Positions 32,292 to 43,557 of a stretch of DNA of 64,000 nucleotides are shown piece by piece (the first letter of the stretch is position 1; the number at the start of each line of letters is the position of its first letter). Both the position numbers and the translations under genes were made by a program. The notes beneath the pieces are model-generated. The model ran no database searches. It had not been told where the DNA came from and saw only the letters and a list, made by a program, of their open reading frames with translations. This stretch comes from Tremella fuciformis. Its lineage: Eukaryota; Basidiomycota; Tremellomycetes; Tremellales; Tremellaceae. Location: NCBI GenBank assembly GCA_032768795.1, contig CP136497.1:188501-252500 (forward strand), read 5' to 3'.

Positions 32292-32455
32292 TGGTTGTAC
32301 AGTACATACAGGCATCATAGCAGGTTGTGCATTATCATCATGAGAGCCCAATGTATCTTCAGTCGTGTCCTTCTATCCTTCTATCGTGCGGCAGCTCCGG
32401 GCGGCCGGTCTATCTATATCGTCCCGGATCGTAACCTGTACAGTACAACCGTTTC

Positions 32456-33575
32456 TCAAAACCCGGAATGCGTCCACCCTCTCCCTCCTCGCCTCAGGCG
32501 AGGTCTCGGATCGTGCTGCTTCACACACGACCCGTTGGACAGGTCGTACCCCTGCTTACACCGCCGAGAGATGCACTTGCCCTCGGCGCATGTCGCCCAG
32601 CCCAAAGCGGCCCCATCGGCATAGCAACTGATCGTAAGCCGTGACTCCACCTCTTGGACACGAGAAGGCCCACTCTTTGCCAATGGTGTCCGGTGCGTCT
32701 GTGCCATTCACTGCCCCCCATAGACAGCCCCCACAACTGTCGATGTCGCTCGACGTGTCCACGCACTAAAGTCAGCACTGCTTCCCGGGCCAAGGTGGGT
32801 GACCCACTTCGAACGCTTCTGTCATGCCTTGGGCATGGGACGGGATGCGGCATGCGGTCAGGCCTGCTGGGCAGAGAGTTTGAGGACGCTGTTTGGCGAG
32901 TTCCCGCGCGACGCGTTGACGCCTCGACAGACCTTGTGAGGCCTGTGCGACAGAGTGGCTGTAGATCTACAGGTCAGAGTGGGGCAAAAGTGATAGAGGG
33001 AGAGGTGGACTCACGAAATAGGTGTTCGGCCCACACGTCGTCGCCGTCGGAAACGTCCCCACCGTCCCGCACCCACACGTATACGTGTTCGCCGCGCTGT
33101 TCATGAAGAACACAAAGTTGATGCTGTTCGCGCACTTGATCGAACACGAGTCCGGCCCCGTAATCGTCGCAAACGTGAACCCGCTCGGCGCGCTCGTGTA
33201 ACACCCGTCCAGCGCAAACGTCGTCTGCACGATCCGGTTGTCCCAGTCGGTCGAGGCGGCACAGCTGCCCGCCGCGCCGCTGTCCTGCGCGTTGGCGTAC
33301 TGGTACTTGTCGGTGCAGTAGCACGTGTTGTCGCTCGCGCGGAACATGGAGTGCCGGTAGTTGGTGCGGCCCGCGACGGCCGGCGTGGGGTTGACGGCGT
33401 TGTAGCATGCGGACCAGCAGGCGTCGCCGCTGGTGATGCTCCCGTTGGCGAGCACTGTCCCGCCCGGCAGGGCGTTCTGACAGCCGCAGTAGGCGTTGTT
33501 GGCCGCCACCACCACCGAGTGGAGGATGACGGCGAGGCCGAAGGTCACCAAGAATCTGATGGTGGACGTCGACAT
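32456..33575 (-). CDS. Secreted cysteine-rich protein with C-terminal Cpl1-like domain
   Basis: Extracellular protein, ATG 33575. Residues 1-25 are a clear signal peptide (FLVTFGLAVILHSVVVAA). The first long exon holds two cysteine-rich repeats resembling WSC-like modules (YCGCQNALPGG to CYCTDKYQYANAQ, and GCYTSAPSG to TYTCGCG), each with an ACW/SIKC-type core. After introns in 32750-33010, the C-terminal part reads GGCLWGAVNGTD and SCYADGAALGWATCAEGKCISRRC followed by GYDLSNGSCV, the pattern of the Cpl1-like domain found in basidiomycete secreted proteins. Named relatives in Cryptococcus are linked to capsule and host interaction, but function here is not shown. Ends at 32456, convergent with the adaptin gene. 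Confidence 0.78.
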
Positions 33576-35040
33576 CTTGCTGATACTTACTGGGTGTGCT
33601 GGTTGTGGGTATCGGTGGGAAAGCCTCATGAGCAGTGAGCCGCTCTTACTATATTCGCACTGGTCAGAGCCGGTCCACAGACCTCGGTCAGCAGGTGAGG
33701 CCGCCCGATCTCACGACACCGTCTACATCGGCCATCTCACCCATCATGGGGATGGCGTCCACTGATCATGGTCGATGCTGTCACCCCTGGCCGAATTGAG
33801 ACAGAGGCCCGACCACAAACGAACGGACCTCGCGGCCGGCGACCAAAATCACCCACATATCTCGTCACGATCCTCGAAGCGTTCCTGCTACTGCAGGTGC
33901 AGGTGCAGGTCAGCACCCATCTCGCCGCCGTCGAAATTTCGTCGTCCCATCAGGGCGGAAACGACAGTTCAAAACCACGCGTAAGCAATTTCGCGCGTCG
34001 GCAAGCGCGTGCCGCCAGCTGATCGACTGCCGCCTCTCGAATTTCGAGAAAAATCGTAAGGCAGCTCAGACTTCCGCTGGGTTCCACGGTACCCGTGGCG
34101 TATTCCCGAGACCTCGTTGTCTGCAGCAAGCTGCAACGTGTCGCTCTCGTGCCAGGACAATTGCAGTGCCTATACGTGGACTGTCTCGGATACGAATGGC
34201 TCGACCTCCTCATCCTTCCGAATCAGGCAATTACTCGAGTATGGGTCAAAGGAACGCCGAGATCCGATCAAAAAGGTCGATCAGGGCCATCAAAGCCGGT
34301 CAGGCACTGCCGTGCCGTACGCCCTGAACGATCTTACCATCGCTTCATCGCTGCACTGGATGTCACGCACGCTCCCCGAGTCAGGGCCAGGATCGACGTG
34401 ACTGCTCGATGTGCTGTCTTCAGAGTCAGGAGCGACGCCGAGGGCAGGTTGGGAATGTATAAGAGCCATCTCGAAGAACCTGGATTTCTCATATCGCTCT
34501 TCTCCCTCACCATGTCTCGCCGTCGACCAGTCTTCTACGCCTGTCTCTCGTGGATAGAGTGCGCCACGTCGAGTGTTGTCACATTCCAGAGATCTATCTT
34601 TGGGGTCGTCAGTCTCAGATGACGAGAACGCGTGGTCGTGCAGCTCCGAATCTCCGTCGACCAACGGACACCTTTCGTTCATGCTGATAAGAAGCCTCGA
34701 ACGACGTTCCATTCCGTATAAACCGCGACCGATGTCCTCTAGTGGCGCTCGATGCATTCCACGGCGTTCTACACATTCCACCGCCATCTCTTGGACGTCC
34801 AAGCCAACACAGACCACATGTCCACCCCGCCATCCAGAACCATGCGCTGCTCACGTGCCACCAACGTGTCGTATCGGTGACGTGCTCGAGCCATCGCTTC
34901 GAGCCCGGACGAGGACCGCACCGGTGCCGAAAGCACCCATCCCCTCCTTCATCACACTCGTCCGTCGACGCTGCGCAGCCATGCGGACCGGGGTCGGCAA
35001 CGGCGCCTTTCCCACCCCCTCGCGGCGCCTTTGAGTCGTG
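33576..35040. other. Long intergenic region with no supportable gene
   Basis: About 1.46 kb. Open frames here (for instance minus 34290-34817) lack recognisable domains and splice context, so none is called. A short GCAGGT tandem (three units near 33893-33908) is present. Confidence 0.4.
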
Positions 35041-35169
35041 TGGGGTCGCTTCTGATGCACGATGCAGCTTCGCGTCTTCTCGCCCACAAACCAGCGCCTA
35101 TGCTTGCCGCTTCTTCACCACTGCCTCTCTTCCCCGCCTGCCTTGGACCTGAACCAGGGCGTCAAGCAG

Positions 35170-36311
35170 GAAGGGTATATACCCTAGATCTTCATCCTTC
35201 TCAGACGACGAGCACCCCACACAGCCCAGCGGGCACGGCAAGACGAAGCGCTTCATCAGGCGCGAACGCTCCTCGGCCCCAGGGTGGTCTTTGCCCCCTT
35301 ATCCCGACGCTAGCCAGCCCCAGACCCAGTTCCAGTACCCCTTCACACCGCGACTCTCCTCTCCTGGTACAGCGGCGAGACCGAGCGACATGTACGGCAT
35401 GATGCCCGGCGCCATGTACTACCCCGCCCCGGGTCCCATGCCCCTGCCGATGGGCGCCGCCCCGGCCAACCTGCCATTCGCCGCCGACGCCCCTATCGGC
35501 TCGATATCATTCATGCCCGTTCCCCCCGAACTCATCCCCCAAGGCTCGGGACGGGCTCCTCCGCCAGTCGCGCCGGCTGCTCCTGCGCCGGCACCCCCGC
35601 CACCTCCTGGCCCGCGCATGCTGCCGCAATTGACCGAGGAGGAGATGAAGGCCCATGTGGCGGACAGCGAGATGGCGGCTCTGCGGACGTTTGTCGAGTG
35701 GAACACCAACGGTGACCCGCACACGCAGGTCGACTATGGCGTCTACATGCAGTTGTGGCGATGGTGCGAGAGCGAGTGAGTCTTGCCGTGGGGCAAGAGG
35801 ACCGCGCTCACAGGCAGCATCAACAGGAAGGTCATCCGGACGGTGCTGAAAGAACGTCTCAAGCTTCCGTCGCCGTACCGAGACAAGGTCAGTCCAGCTT
35901 TTACATAGAGGACTGCAGCTCGGAACTGACCTACAGGCACTAGTCCTCGTCCAACTTCTCCCGGCTACCGACCTCCCTCAACTTCTACCAGAACTCAAGG
36001 CCCTGTCCAACCTCCCCACCGACCCGTCCAAAGATCCCGCCGCCAATCCGTTCATTGCCTCACTCGGTGCTTCACTCTTCGCCCAAGCGGAGAAGGAGCA
36101 GAAAGCACTGGACGCTGCCAAGGCTGCCAAAGCAGCGGCGGAGGAGAAGGCCAAGTGGGAGGCGTGGTGTAAGCAGGTCGGCGCGATCGCTCCTGGGTTC
36201 GAATGGAGGCCTCCGCCTGCGCCGATCGACTGGACTTGGTGGGCGCGGGGTATGCCTATCCCGCCTGAGGATTGGTGGAAGAATGCTGCGGCCAACGGGG
36301 CAAAGAAGTAG
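35170..36311 (+). CDS. Proline-rich hypothetical protein
   Basis: Unrecognised protein. The 5' end is not resolved: an exon containing YPRSSSFSDDEHPTQ followed by KTKRFIRRERS begins near 35175, probably spliced from an upstream exon. The middle (about 35290-35620) is low-complexity and Pro/Ala/Met-rich. It is followed by a conserved-looking helical part (LTEEEMKAHVADSEMAALRTFVEWN), two introns (about 35777-35818 and 35889-35937) and a C-terminal exon with a KALDAAKAAKAAAEEKAKWEAW coil. It ends in tryptophan-rich PIDWTWWARGMPIPPEDWW and stops at 36311. No signal peptide or membrane segment. Basic N-terminus plus disordered middle would fit a nuclear or RNA-associated scaffold, but that is a guess. 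Confidence 0.6.
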
Positions 36312-36763
36312 TTGACGACCCTCATGACTTGTTGTAATCAATACCAATAACACGGTTGTCTGTTGTGCATGTTGACGTTTCGCTGTGATCAAACGGGATT
36401 GCATTCATTGCAAACGCGCTCAAATATGTTCTATTGACATTGACGCACGTTCGGCACTCCCCGTCGCAACGAGGACATTGTGCAGGCCCTGACACCGAGC
36501 CTGGGACATTTGCAGACGGTTGGCAAATGTATGGCACCTCTTTGCAACTCTGATGTGCAACAGCTGACCATTGGCAACGACCATTTGTACTAAAATTCGC
36601 CTCTTTTGCTGTCTTGAAGGCGCTCTCCCGACCCTTTCTCTGGTCAATCGTCACACACTTCGTACGCTGATGGTATAAGTATCCCTCCCCCCTGAGCGGT
36701 TGTGTTCTTACATCTCCAATCGACCACAAGGTAGGCAACTATCATCCTTGCGTACAATCCGCG
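36312..36763. other. Intergenic region; promoter of array gene A
   Basis: 452 bp. A TATA-like GGTATAAGTATCC lies at about 36672-36684, some 80-90 bp before the ATG of gene A, supporting expression of that gene. Confidence 0.5.
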
Positions 36764-37459
36764 ATGTCTGCAGAGTCAGGTTCCCAGTCCGGTTCGGATG
36801 ATCCGCACAAACAAGTTCATCCAACCGCGGACTGTACGACCATCATCCACACATATTCCACCAGGTTCATGCGGTACATAGATGGGCTCAGGGGCCAGCA
36901 GGTGGCATCGCTCCCAGAGATGGACTTTGACCGGGACCCTTGGGATCTCTTGCCGACGGGCTCAGCCCACGAGCTGGCCCCACTGGAGGACAGTCCGAAT
37001 CCGACCCGAGACTGTGCCAGAGTCCTCCAAGACCATTTCCAGCCTTTTCATCCATACATATCGGCGCTCAAAGGCAGAACCATCAGGCAGTACCTGCAAT
37101 TCCTGAAAGAGGACACGGGCAACTCCGTCGACATCCAGCCTCCTGATTCGAGGGGCATGGTCAAGACAAATGTGAATACCCCTAATGCAACCGTTACCGC
37201 CGAGGAGCAGAGTGATTTTAGCAAGCTCAATATAGCCCTGCCGGGTGAGATTGGTAATATTGTACTCAATGAAGGTTGTAACGGGACAATTTGTATCGCC
37301 AACATACAAGCCAGCTACACGATTGCCGAATATCAATCGGGGAGCACGGTTTGGCGACACATGTGGAATTCCGCCACTCAGAAGATCTATAAGGTGACTG
37401 GCGACAGTATCCACTTTCCAGTGAGAACCCATAGATCTCGAGGTGATGGGCATGATTGA
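36764..37459 (+). CDS. Array gene A: unknown family, two N-modules
   Basis: First member of a tandem paralogue array; I do not recognise the family. 231 residues, no intron, no signal peptide or membrane segment. It has two versions of the family's short helical module: IHTYSTRFMRYIDGLRGQQV (about residues 27-46) and CARVLQDHFQPFHPYISALK followed by GRTIRQYLQFL (about 86-116). The segment NSVDIQPPD and a beta-rich C-terminal part follow (KLNIALPGEIGNIVLNEG, then KVTGDSIHFP). The second half matches the second half of gene D closely (CTRVLTDHFGPFLPYLRALK, NTVSIQPPD, DLTGETIHFP). A TATA-like box precedes it. Confidence 0.72.
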   Translation: MSAESGSQSGSDDPHKQVHPTADCTTIIHTYSTRFMRYIDGLRGQQVASLPEMDFDRDPWDLLPTGSAHELAPLEDSPNPTRDCARVLQDHFQPFHPYISALKGRTIRQYLQFLKEDTGNSVDIQPPDSRGMVKTNVNTPNATVTAEEQSDFSKLNIALPGEIGNIVLNEGCNGTICIANIQASYTIAEYQSGSTVWRHMWNSATQKIYKVTGDSIHFPVRTHRSRGDGHD

Positions 37460-38604
37460 AGTATCCGGTCGCCAGGCAGCCGCGCCTTGGTCAGCACAGT
37501 CCATGAAGTTCCTGGCACCCATGCCGAGTCAAGCCGGGTCTACCGCTCCCGATAGTGGCTGGGGCGGTCATTGAAGGCCGGGTGCTTTTTTGCGGACCCT
37601 CCGTGCCGCGCTCAGTAAGAGTTGTACAGATCCACTCCACACACCCTCCAGGGAATCGCACATGCAGCACTTCGGAAGATATGCCGCCTTCGGCGAATGA
37701 TGTGTGAATCACGCACGGACCATCCTCTGGAGCTACAGTCTGATCTGCGGCAGACCCTGCATAGGTGAGGCGGAGATGTGCTATAGCCTAGCAGATCTAC
37801 TCTCGGACTGCCACTCTTCTGCAGTTTGTGGTGGATATTGGAAAGGACAACCCGATCAACAATTTCAGGTGTCTCATCGTTGTCGCTACTCGTTATGGGC
37901 CGGGCTTTTGACAACTATGACACCACGGACCGTGGTCGTCCCATGCACGCGCTCCGTCAATGGAACTTGCCTCTGCTCATTTAAAAATCAGCGCGATTCA
38001 TAATTGGGAAAGCAGTCTGGCTTCCGCTGCAACAGTGTGGATAGAGGAGGGTAGTGAGTGGACAAGACACAGTGGAAACCGAGCGTACATAGATCGCTCA
38101 AATTGCCGGCGCCAGCAGCCTCCGTGTGACATACATGTAATATACTCTGTGCTTAGTGCATATGCTATGCCGCGGTTGTGAAAGCCGCGATTATCAAAAT
38201 CAGTTCAAAAATTCCAGTCTCTTTTCTTGACAGTCTACCAATCACGAGAAGCGCGGACATTCCCTAGCAAATTCTTGCTTCTCTCCTTTATACTAGTATT
38301 CGTGAGACACTTCAGTCCGATTTGCAACAAGAGGGTCAAATGTTGTGAGAAATCAAAACCCGCGCGGAGTCTGGGCTTCCTTTCTGGACAACATGAAGGC
38401 GCGGTCATCCTCTATCGAAATCTTGCTCGTCTCCTTTATCCAAGTATCCGTGATACGCTTCAGGTCTCCCCGGATATTCGCTAGAATCTGGTTGGGGGTA
38501 GGGGTCTATAGTGCTGGTAGGGTGGCTGATTGCTCCCCAATTCACATTCCAATAACACCCAACCACTACATAAGCCTCGCTACCCACGGGAACGACGGTC
38601 TTCC
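37460..38604. other. Intergenic region with a local 60-bp duplication
   Basis: 1.1 kb between array genes A and B. Two related segments, about 38257-38318 and 38403-38465, share TCTTGCT(T/C)(C/G)TCTCCTTTAT and GATA/GAGACACTTCAG-like ends, pointing to a small tandem duplication. No gene called. Confidence 0.5.
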
Positions 38605-39051
38605 ATGACCGACTCTCAAGGTGACCAAGCCAGCTCGGTGAGGAAGACTGAAGACTATGATACGATTGTCACGGAGAGGTTCGCCGGGTTGGTGCCGCTC
38701 ATAGAGGAGCTACGTGGTAGATCAATTGACGACCTCTTGAGTGGTGCCGGACTCTGCAGGATGACAGTTGATGAGGGACGTGTCTTTGAAACCGATTCTG
38801 CACTTTGTTACCACTCATCCAAGGACGATCATCGAATTCTCATAATCCAGCCTTTTGACGGCAAAGGGGTTTTCACCCTATTCGAGGATCCTGGATATAA
38901 GGCGGGCTCTGTGCGAGGCCCCACAAAGGCTTGGGAGATTGTGGAGAAAAAGCCGCTCGAGGGACCAGTGCGCACCCTATTGCTCCATTACGGGGAGGTT
39001 GAGGCACTCCTGACTGGCGGCACCCTTCATGAGCCAACGGTCACTCGTTGA
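38605..39051 (+). CDS. Array gene B: unknown family, short member
   Basis: 148 residues, no intron. The N-module is YDTIVTERFAGLVPLIEELR followed by GRSIDDLL (about residues 19-46), aligning with YDSMVRHYFPDLAELVDDFR of gene D and CRSVVAKHFPDLVPLIDPIR of gene C. The rest is a short beta-rich region (RILIIQPFDGKGVFTLF). Compared with C and H, the C-terminal region with the DxLxxKxFVE motif is not evident, so it may be a truncated or fast-diverged copy. The ATG at 38605 follows ACTACATAAGCC, a weak TATA-like site at about 38566-38577. Confidence 0.65.
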   Translation: MTDSQGDQASSVRKTEDYDTIVTERFAGLVPLIEELRGRSIDDLLSGAGLCRMTVDEGRVFETDSALCYHSSKDDHRILIIQPFDGKGVFTLFEDPGYKAGSVRGPTKAWEIVEKKPLEGPVRTLLLHYGEVEALLTGGTLHEPTVTR

Positions 39052-39916
39052 GTTGGAACCTGATCCAGAAGCTTTCTCCAGACAGAGGCACAGTCTTTGT
39101 GATCGGATTCGCAACCATCATTGATGCCTTTGCGGTAGGAGTCAGGACCCTGACTCGTAGTGGGCTCTATAGTGTCTTCGTCAATCGTTTTATACAGGCT
39201 GGCTAGTATTTACTTCATATGCATGAACTTCATTACATCCACTGCAGAACCAACCAGAGGGGTACCAGAGTACCAAACAAACAAAGCGACTCACGCAATG
39301 GTCATCACAGGCTGTGAGGACGGAATGAATCAGAAGGCGCCGATGCTCATACTGTAGCCATCGCCCCTCATTTATCTTCCGGCAAAGCAGCTCACCTTCA
39401 TCGCGTTTTCGAGCTCGCGACGGTCAGCGATTTGCCCACGAGTGTCTCTCCGGGGCGGCTTGCTATCATTAAGCCCCTGCTTCATGAGGCTCGCACGCAG
39501 TAGATGTGCGCGATTGGCTCGCAAAACTCCACATGAAGGCGGAATTGTGATGGTCCGGCTGTGAGATGAGCTGCCTTCGACAATCGGGCCGAATGGCGTG
39601 TATCTCTGAGGTTGAGCACCTGCAGCCGACGGATGAGATGTGCACTACACCTGTTGTCTGAGGCAGGAGGTCTGGAATGTTGAGCGGCTGCCGATTCAAA
39701 GCAAGCATTGGCAATCGCTTGCAGAATTCAGTTAATCATCTTGCCAATCGACGGCGCCCGAGGTGTGGCTGTCCCCTGTTTCGCAATTCTTCGGCGCCTC
39801 CTTCCAGAGCTGCCTTCCTTTGCTGCAAGATGGCATATTTCTGCAGGCCTTCTCCAGTATGGTGTCTCTACAGCACTCCCGGTACTTTCCCACTTTCCTT
39901 GGCCCATCAGGGAAAG
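39052..39916. other. Intergenic region between array genes B and C
   Basis: 865 bp; open frames upstream of 39917 in the same frame as gene C have no family similarity. No further gene called. Confidence 0.4.
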
Positions 39917-40588
39917 ATGTCACAAACGGACGCAAACGCCAAGCCCGGCACGAAACCCATCGCGGAGTCGAGCAAGGAGGCCACACACTGCTCCTCAAAC
40001 GACGACTGTCGCTCTGTTGTAGCAAAGCATTTCCCGGACTTGGTACCACTCATTGACCCCATCAGAGGCCATGGCGCCGCTGAATACTGCTGGCTGCTAA
40101 ATGCACCTATCCTCGAATTCGACGAAAAGGAGGATGAAATCGTTTCCGACAACGCCCTGTACAGGCTCACCGGTCTCCCATGTGACAAATTCACGCTTTG
40201 GGTGTACAGCAAGGGGACTTCCCCGGATCCAAAGACAGTCCAACATGCTTTATTGATTCAGAAATCGCGCAATACGCGATTCGAGCTTGTGGATCCCAAA
40301 AGTCATACGAGGTATATTGAAGACAGGGAACGCGGCCCTACCCAAGCCACACTCGTTCTCAACGAGGGCTCCAGGAACGCAATCGTCACAGACTTTACGG
40401 GAAGCACGTACTTCTTCGATCCTTCCTTTGACGAGACTGAAGACGTCAGCGCTCTTCAGAACACCGATGTACAGCCGCCACAACTCCTGCACGGGACCGC
40501 CCCGAGGAGCCTGACACTCCCCGTAAGGTCCAACAACTCAGTGGCAAGCGGGACCAGAAATCTGAGAAACCAACTCTCGCTCAACTAA
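39917..40588 (+). CDS. Array gene C: unknown family
   Basis: 223 residues from ATG 39917 (MSQTDANAK), no intron. N-module CRSVVAKHFPDLVPLIDPIR (about residues 34-53). Then ALYRLTGLPCDKFTLWVYSKG, QHALLIQKSRNTRFELVDP and KSHTRYIEDRERGPTQATLV, which align with ALLRGNRRGLTRLVIRDTLI of D and AVLTESPLGVRKLVMSDTL of H, followed by TGSTYFF. The upstream in-frame extension to 39677 has no family similarity, so it is left out. The last codons (CTCTCGCTCAAC) recur in the non-coding repeat near 47890, downstream of gene H, showing that the duplication unit runs past the stop codon. Confidence 0.7.
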   Translation: MSQTDANAKPGTKPIAESSKEATHCSSNDDCRSVVAKHFPDLVPLIDPIRGHGAAEYCWLLNAPILEFDEKEDEIVSDNALYRLTGLPCDKFTLWVYSKGTSPDPKTVQHALLIQKSRNTRFELVDPKSHTRYIEDRERGPTQATLVLNEGSRNAIVTDFTGSTYFFDPSFDETEDVSALQNTDVQPPQLLHGTAPRSLTLPVRSNNSVASGTRNLRNQLSLN

Positions 40589-41255
40589 AGCATTCCCGCC
40601 TTGTTGCCGACAAATCCCCAAGCCACTGTAATCACAGCCCCTCACGCTGAACAAAAACAACCGGCTCTCAGAAGCTCATTCATTTTCACTGCGCACTAGG
40701 GATGAGAGGCACCGGCGGCGTCTCATCCATCGAGCTGTCATTTCAGACAAGCTGTCCGTATGAGCTGTGGTTGCAACGCACGATGTAGTCTGTGTATAAC
40801 TCCCATAATGTACACATACCACGAAAGGCTGCGCTTCATGAGTCCACCGCATCCTTGTGAAGTCAAGTGCGGGGAGCGCAATTCGCTCAACTCGCCCCTT
40901 TCGTCAGACAGCCTTGACCTTATTCTCAAGCTCCGTACGGGCTTTGAAACCGTGCGAGAAAAGCCATTGTTGAGCACATCTCTGCTGCTCGACTTCCGCA
41001 TCGCGTTATGGACAGAACCTCGTTATATGTGTTGTGCATGCAGCTTTGACGCAGTCGCTTCCGCCATCCTTATGTACAAGCCGCATTTTGAGACTGAGGA
41101 ATGCTACCGTCTCTGCGGCCTATCTTAGGCCAGTTCGACGTGCTCATCAAAGCCCAGCGAGTCACACTTCCTCTTGCCTATTCTGTCGGGAGCTACTTAC
41201 CATTCTCTGTTCCATATCCTCCACATTGACCGAGTCTACCACTGCATGCTAGGGC
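40589..41255. repeat. 3' repeat cassette after gene C
   Basis: Related to 47890-48590 over most of its length: shared CTGTTGCCGA or close, a GTGCATGCAGCTT(T/G)GACGCAG segment, GTCTCTGCGGCC, and GAGTCACACTTCCTCTTGCCTA. The last 130 bp (about 41126-41255) also resembles 46074-46225 and, more weakly, 43985-44150. Confidence 0.75.
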
Positions 41256-42296
41256 CAATGGCACGAAGAAGCGAGCTGGGCTGCATGCGGTGAGCCGTCA
41301 TTGCACAATCCAAGTTTGCCAGCGGTGCAGAGAAAAGGCCGACCAGGTGCAACGCACTCGAGCGACTCTACGTCTGTGCAGGAGCGCTGAGCGCCTCAAG
41401 TCGCCACAAGCTTAGTGAGCTTCATGTTTCTTCGTTTGAAGTGAGAACCCGACTCGCGCCGCCTGCCGCCCAGAGACCTCCTACAGTCCTGACGCAGGAG
41501 CATGTCGCCATCACACATCCGACAGGGACGGCGCCGGTCACCAATACAGAGTACTGACGCACGCTATAGGTCTGCGCCAAGTCATGTGGCGACTTCCTTG
41601 AGGGGCACGGTTGTCCCTCCCCCCTCCTCGCCTGGAGCAGGTCTCGGCAAGGTTTCTTGTTACTGAGCTTGCAGGTTCGCCTTTTGCGAAGGTCATTCCA
41701 ATGTCTACCCAAACAGGGAGCTCTTCCCATATCTCACATACAAGCCATCGAGACTTGGCAGGCGCCCTAAGGATTTCACAAGAAGCCTTCTCATTTGGCT
41801 TTTGCGCAGCTTTCTTGCGTGTTGCGCCTTACTCGTCGATGCGGCTGAGACTCGCTTGCTGCGCTTGGGAGCTTGAGAATTTGCTCTCAGCTACGCTAAG
41901 AAAAGTGGGGGAGATCAAAGGCTCTTGCACGTCTCGTCAGCACTGTCCATTCACGAAAAAATCCTGTAGCGCCATGATCCAGGCTGCTCCACTTGATGCT
42001 GTGGTCTTCCAAGCGTGCTCACTCGGCCAAGCGCTCACCCCAAACGCTCTGAGTGGACAAAGGACGTGAGCCAGACCATCAATCCCTCACGCTGGCGGCA
42101 TTGGCTCTCCCTTGAGGTCCTGCTCCTGCAAAGAGCTGGGTGTGGAATGACCTGTGAGCTTCACATGTATATATAAGCTTGAGACTCGACTTTGCCCTCC
42201 CAACATGTCGCCCGCTGATTTCACAACACATCAGCCCACGAACGCATACGGTCACGCAACACAACTTACTTGCGCATTTGACATACTTACATAGCC
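41256..42296. other. Intergenic region upstream of gene D
   Basis: 1.04 kb. Contains the TATA-like CATGTATATATAAGC at about 42165-42179, some 120 bp before the ATG of gene D. The plus-strand frame at 41611-42069 has no family similarity and is not called. Confidence 0.5.
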
Positions 42297-43557
42297 ATGT
42301 CAGAGCCGTCTCCGACACCGTCCCTTCCTCTTTCGAACGACTATGATTCCATGGTCCGACATTACTTCCCTGATCTGGCGGAACTCGTCGATGACTTCAG
42401 AGGCTGCACGCTCCGCGCAAAAGTGAGTGAATTTGAAGATTCGGAGAATGCCCAGTACATTCATTCCACGGGAAAGCAACCGCAGGTACTCGGCTTCTCC
42501 AGGAGGTGCGTTGAACACCACGCGCGCAAGATACAAATGGACCATTGCTAACGACGTGATCACAGTCAAGGTGAAGCCGCTGGAGGTCCCCGAGGGACAT
42601 GAGCGGTCCGCATTGCTTAGAGGAAATCGCCGCGGTTTGACCCGGCTTGTCATCCGCGACACACTGATCCAGAAACAGTTTGTCGAATCCCGGAAATCTC
42701 ATGGCAGGATTGAGTCCACTCTGTCTCACTTGGCATCAGACGGGACGCACCCTCTCATTGGGTGCACGGGAGATCCGTTCTTGCTTACTTCAAATCAAGC
42801 CGACGCAAGCGCTCAAGTTACAGAAGGCCTGGAACTTGAAGGGCTGGGACTTGAAAGGCTGAGACTTGACGGGCTGGGAGTTGAAGAGAGCTTTGCATCG
42901 ACCTATACCCGGCGAAGCGGATTTGGCTTATTGAGAGACTGCACCCGTGTCCTTACTGACCACTTCGGCCCGTTTCTGCCTTACCTGAGAGCTCTCAAAG
43001 ACAAGACCATCAGGGAATATTTGCAGGACCTGGAGGCAGACTCCCGCAACACTGTGAGCATCCAGCCTCCCGATCCGTCGGGCCCCAGGATGACATTGGT
43101 AACAACCCTCGATGCCAACATTGTCGTCAGCGAGAACACGAGTCTTCGCAAGCTCAAAATCACCCTCCACAGCGGAGACGGTAGAATCGAGCTCGAGGAA
43201 GGTGAGATGAATAGACTTCTCGTTGTTAACGAACAAGAGCACCTCACCATCTTTGAGAATCAAACAGAGACTGGTGTGGTCGCTCGGCAAGTTTACATTC
43301 CCGAAACATCTTCGGATGTGTGGGATCTGACTGGCGAGACGATTCACTTTCCTATGAGTGCGAGTAGATTGAGGGGGACTCTCCCAGAGGCAAGCACTAG
43401 TCCAGGCAGTACCCGCAGCCCCGCAAGGTCCACCAATGACCCTCAAGTTGCGCAACCTCAGTCGTCTGCTCGTACTGGAAGGCGTGCGCACGGAAGTAGT
43501 CGGGGTCACCCCCGGAGAGGCAATGCTCCTCGAGACCCTTCATGCCGAACCCATTAG
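42297..43557 (+). pseudogene. Array gene D: two-module fusion with one frameshift
   Basis: Longest array member (about 400 residues). ATG 42297 gives the N-module YDSMVRHYFPDLAELVDDFR. The frame must then shift between about 42430 and 42520; no intron that I can find restores it, so a small indel is likely. Afterwards comes an H-like domain (YKWTIANDVITVKVKPLE, LVIRDTLIQKQFVESRKSHG, PFLLTS). A leucine-rich linker of about four 15-nt units follows (LELEGLGLERLRLDGLGVEE, about 42833-42892), then a complete A-like module (CTRVLTDHFGPFLPYLRALK to IHFPMS). The downstream frame is long and clean, so either the indel is recent or an unusual splice joins the parts. A good TATA box lies upstream. Confidence 0.65.

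Noticed and set aside
34290..34817. 175-codon minus-strand frame
   Set aside because: No recognisable domain, no plausible start context or splice pattern, composition like translated non-coding DNA.
41611..42069. 152-codon plus-strand frame inside the paralogue array
   Set aside because: Lacks both family modules and has no promoter-like signal; likely chance.
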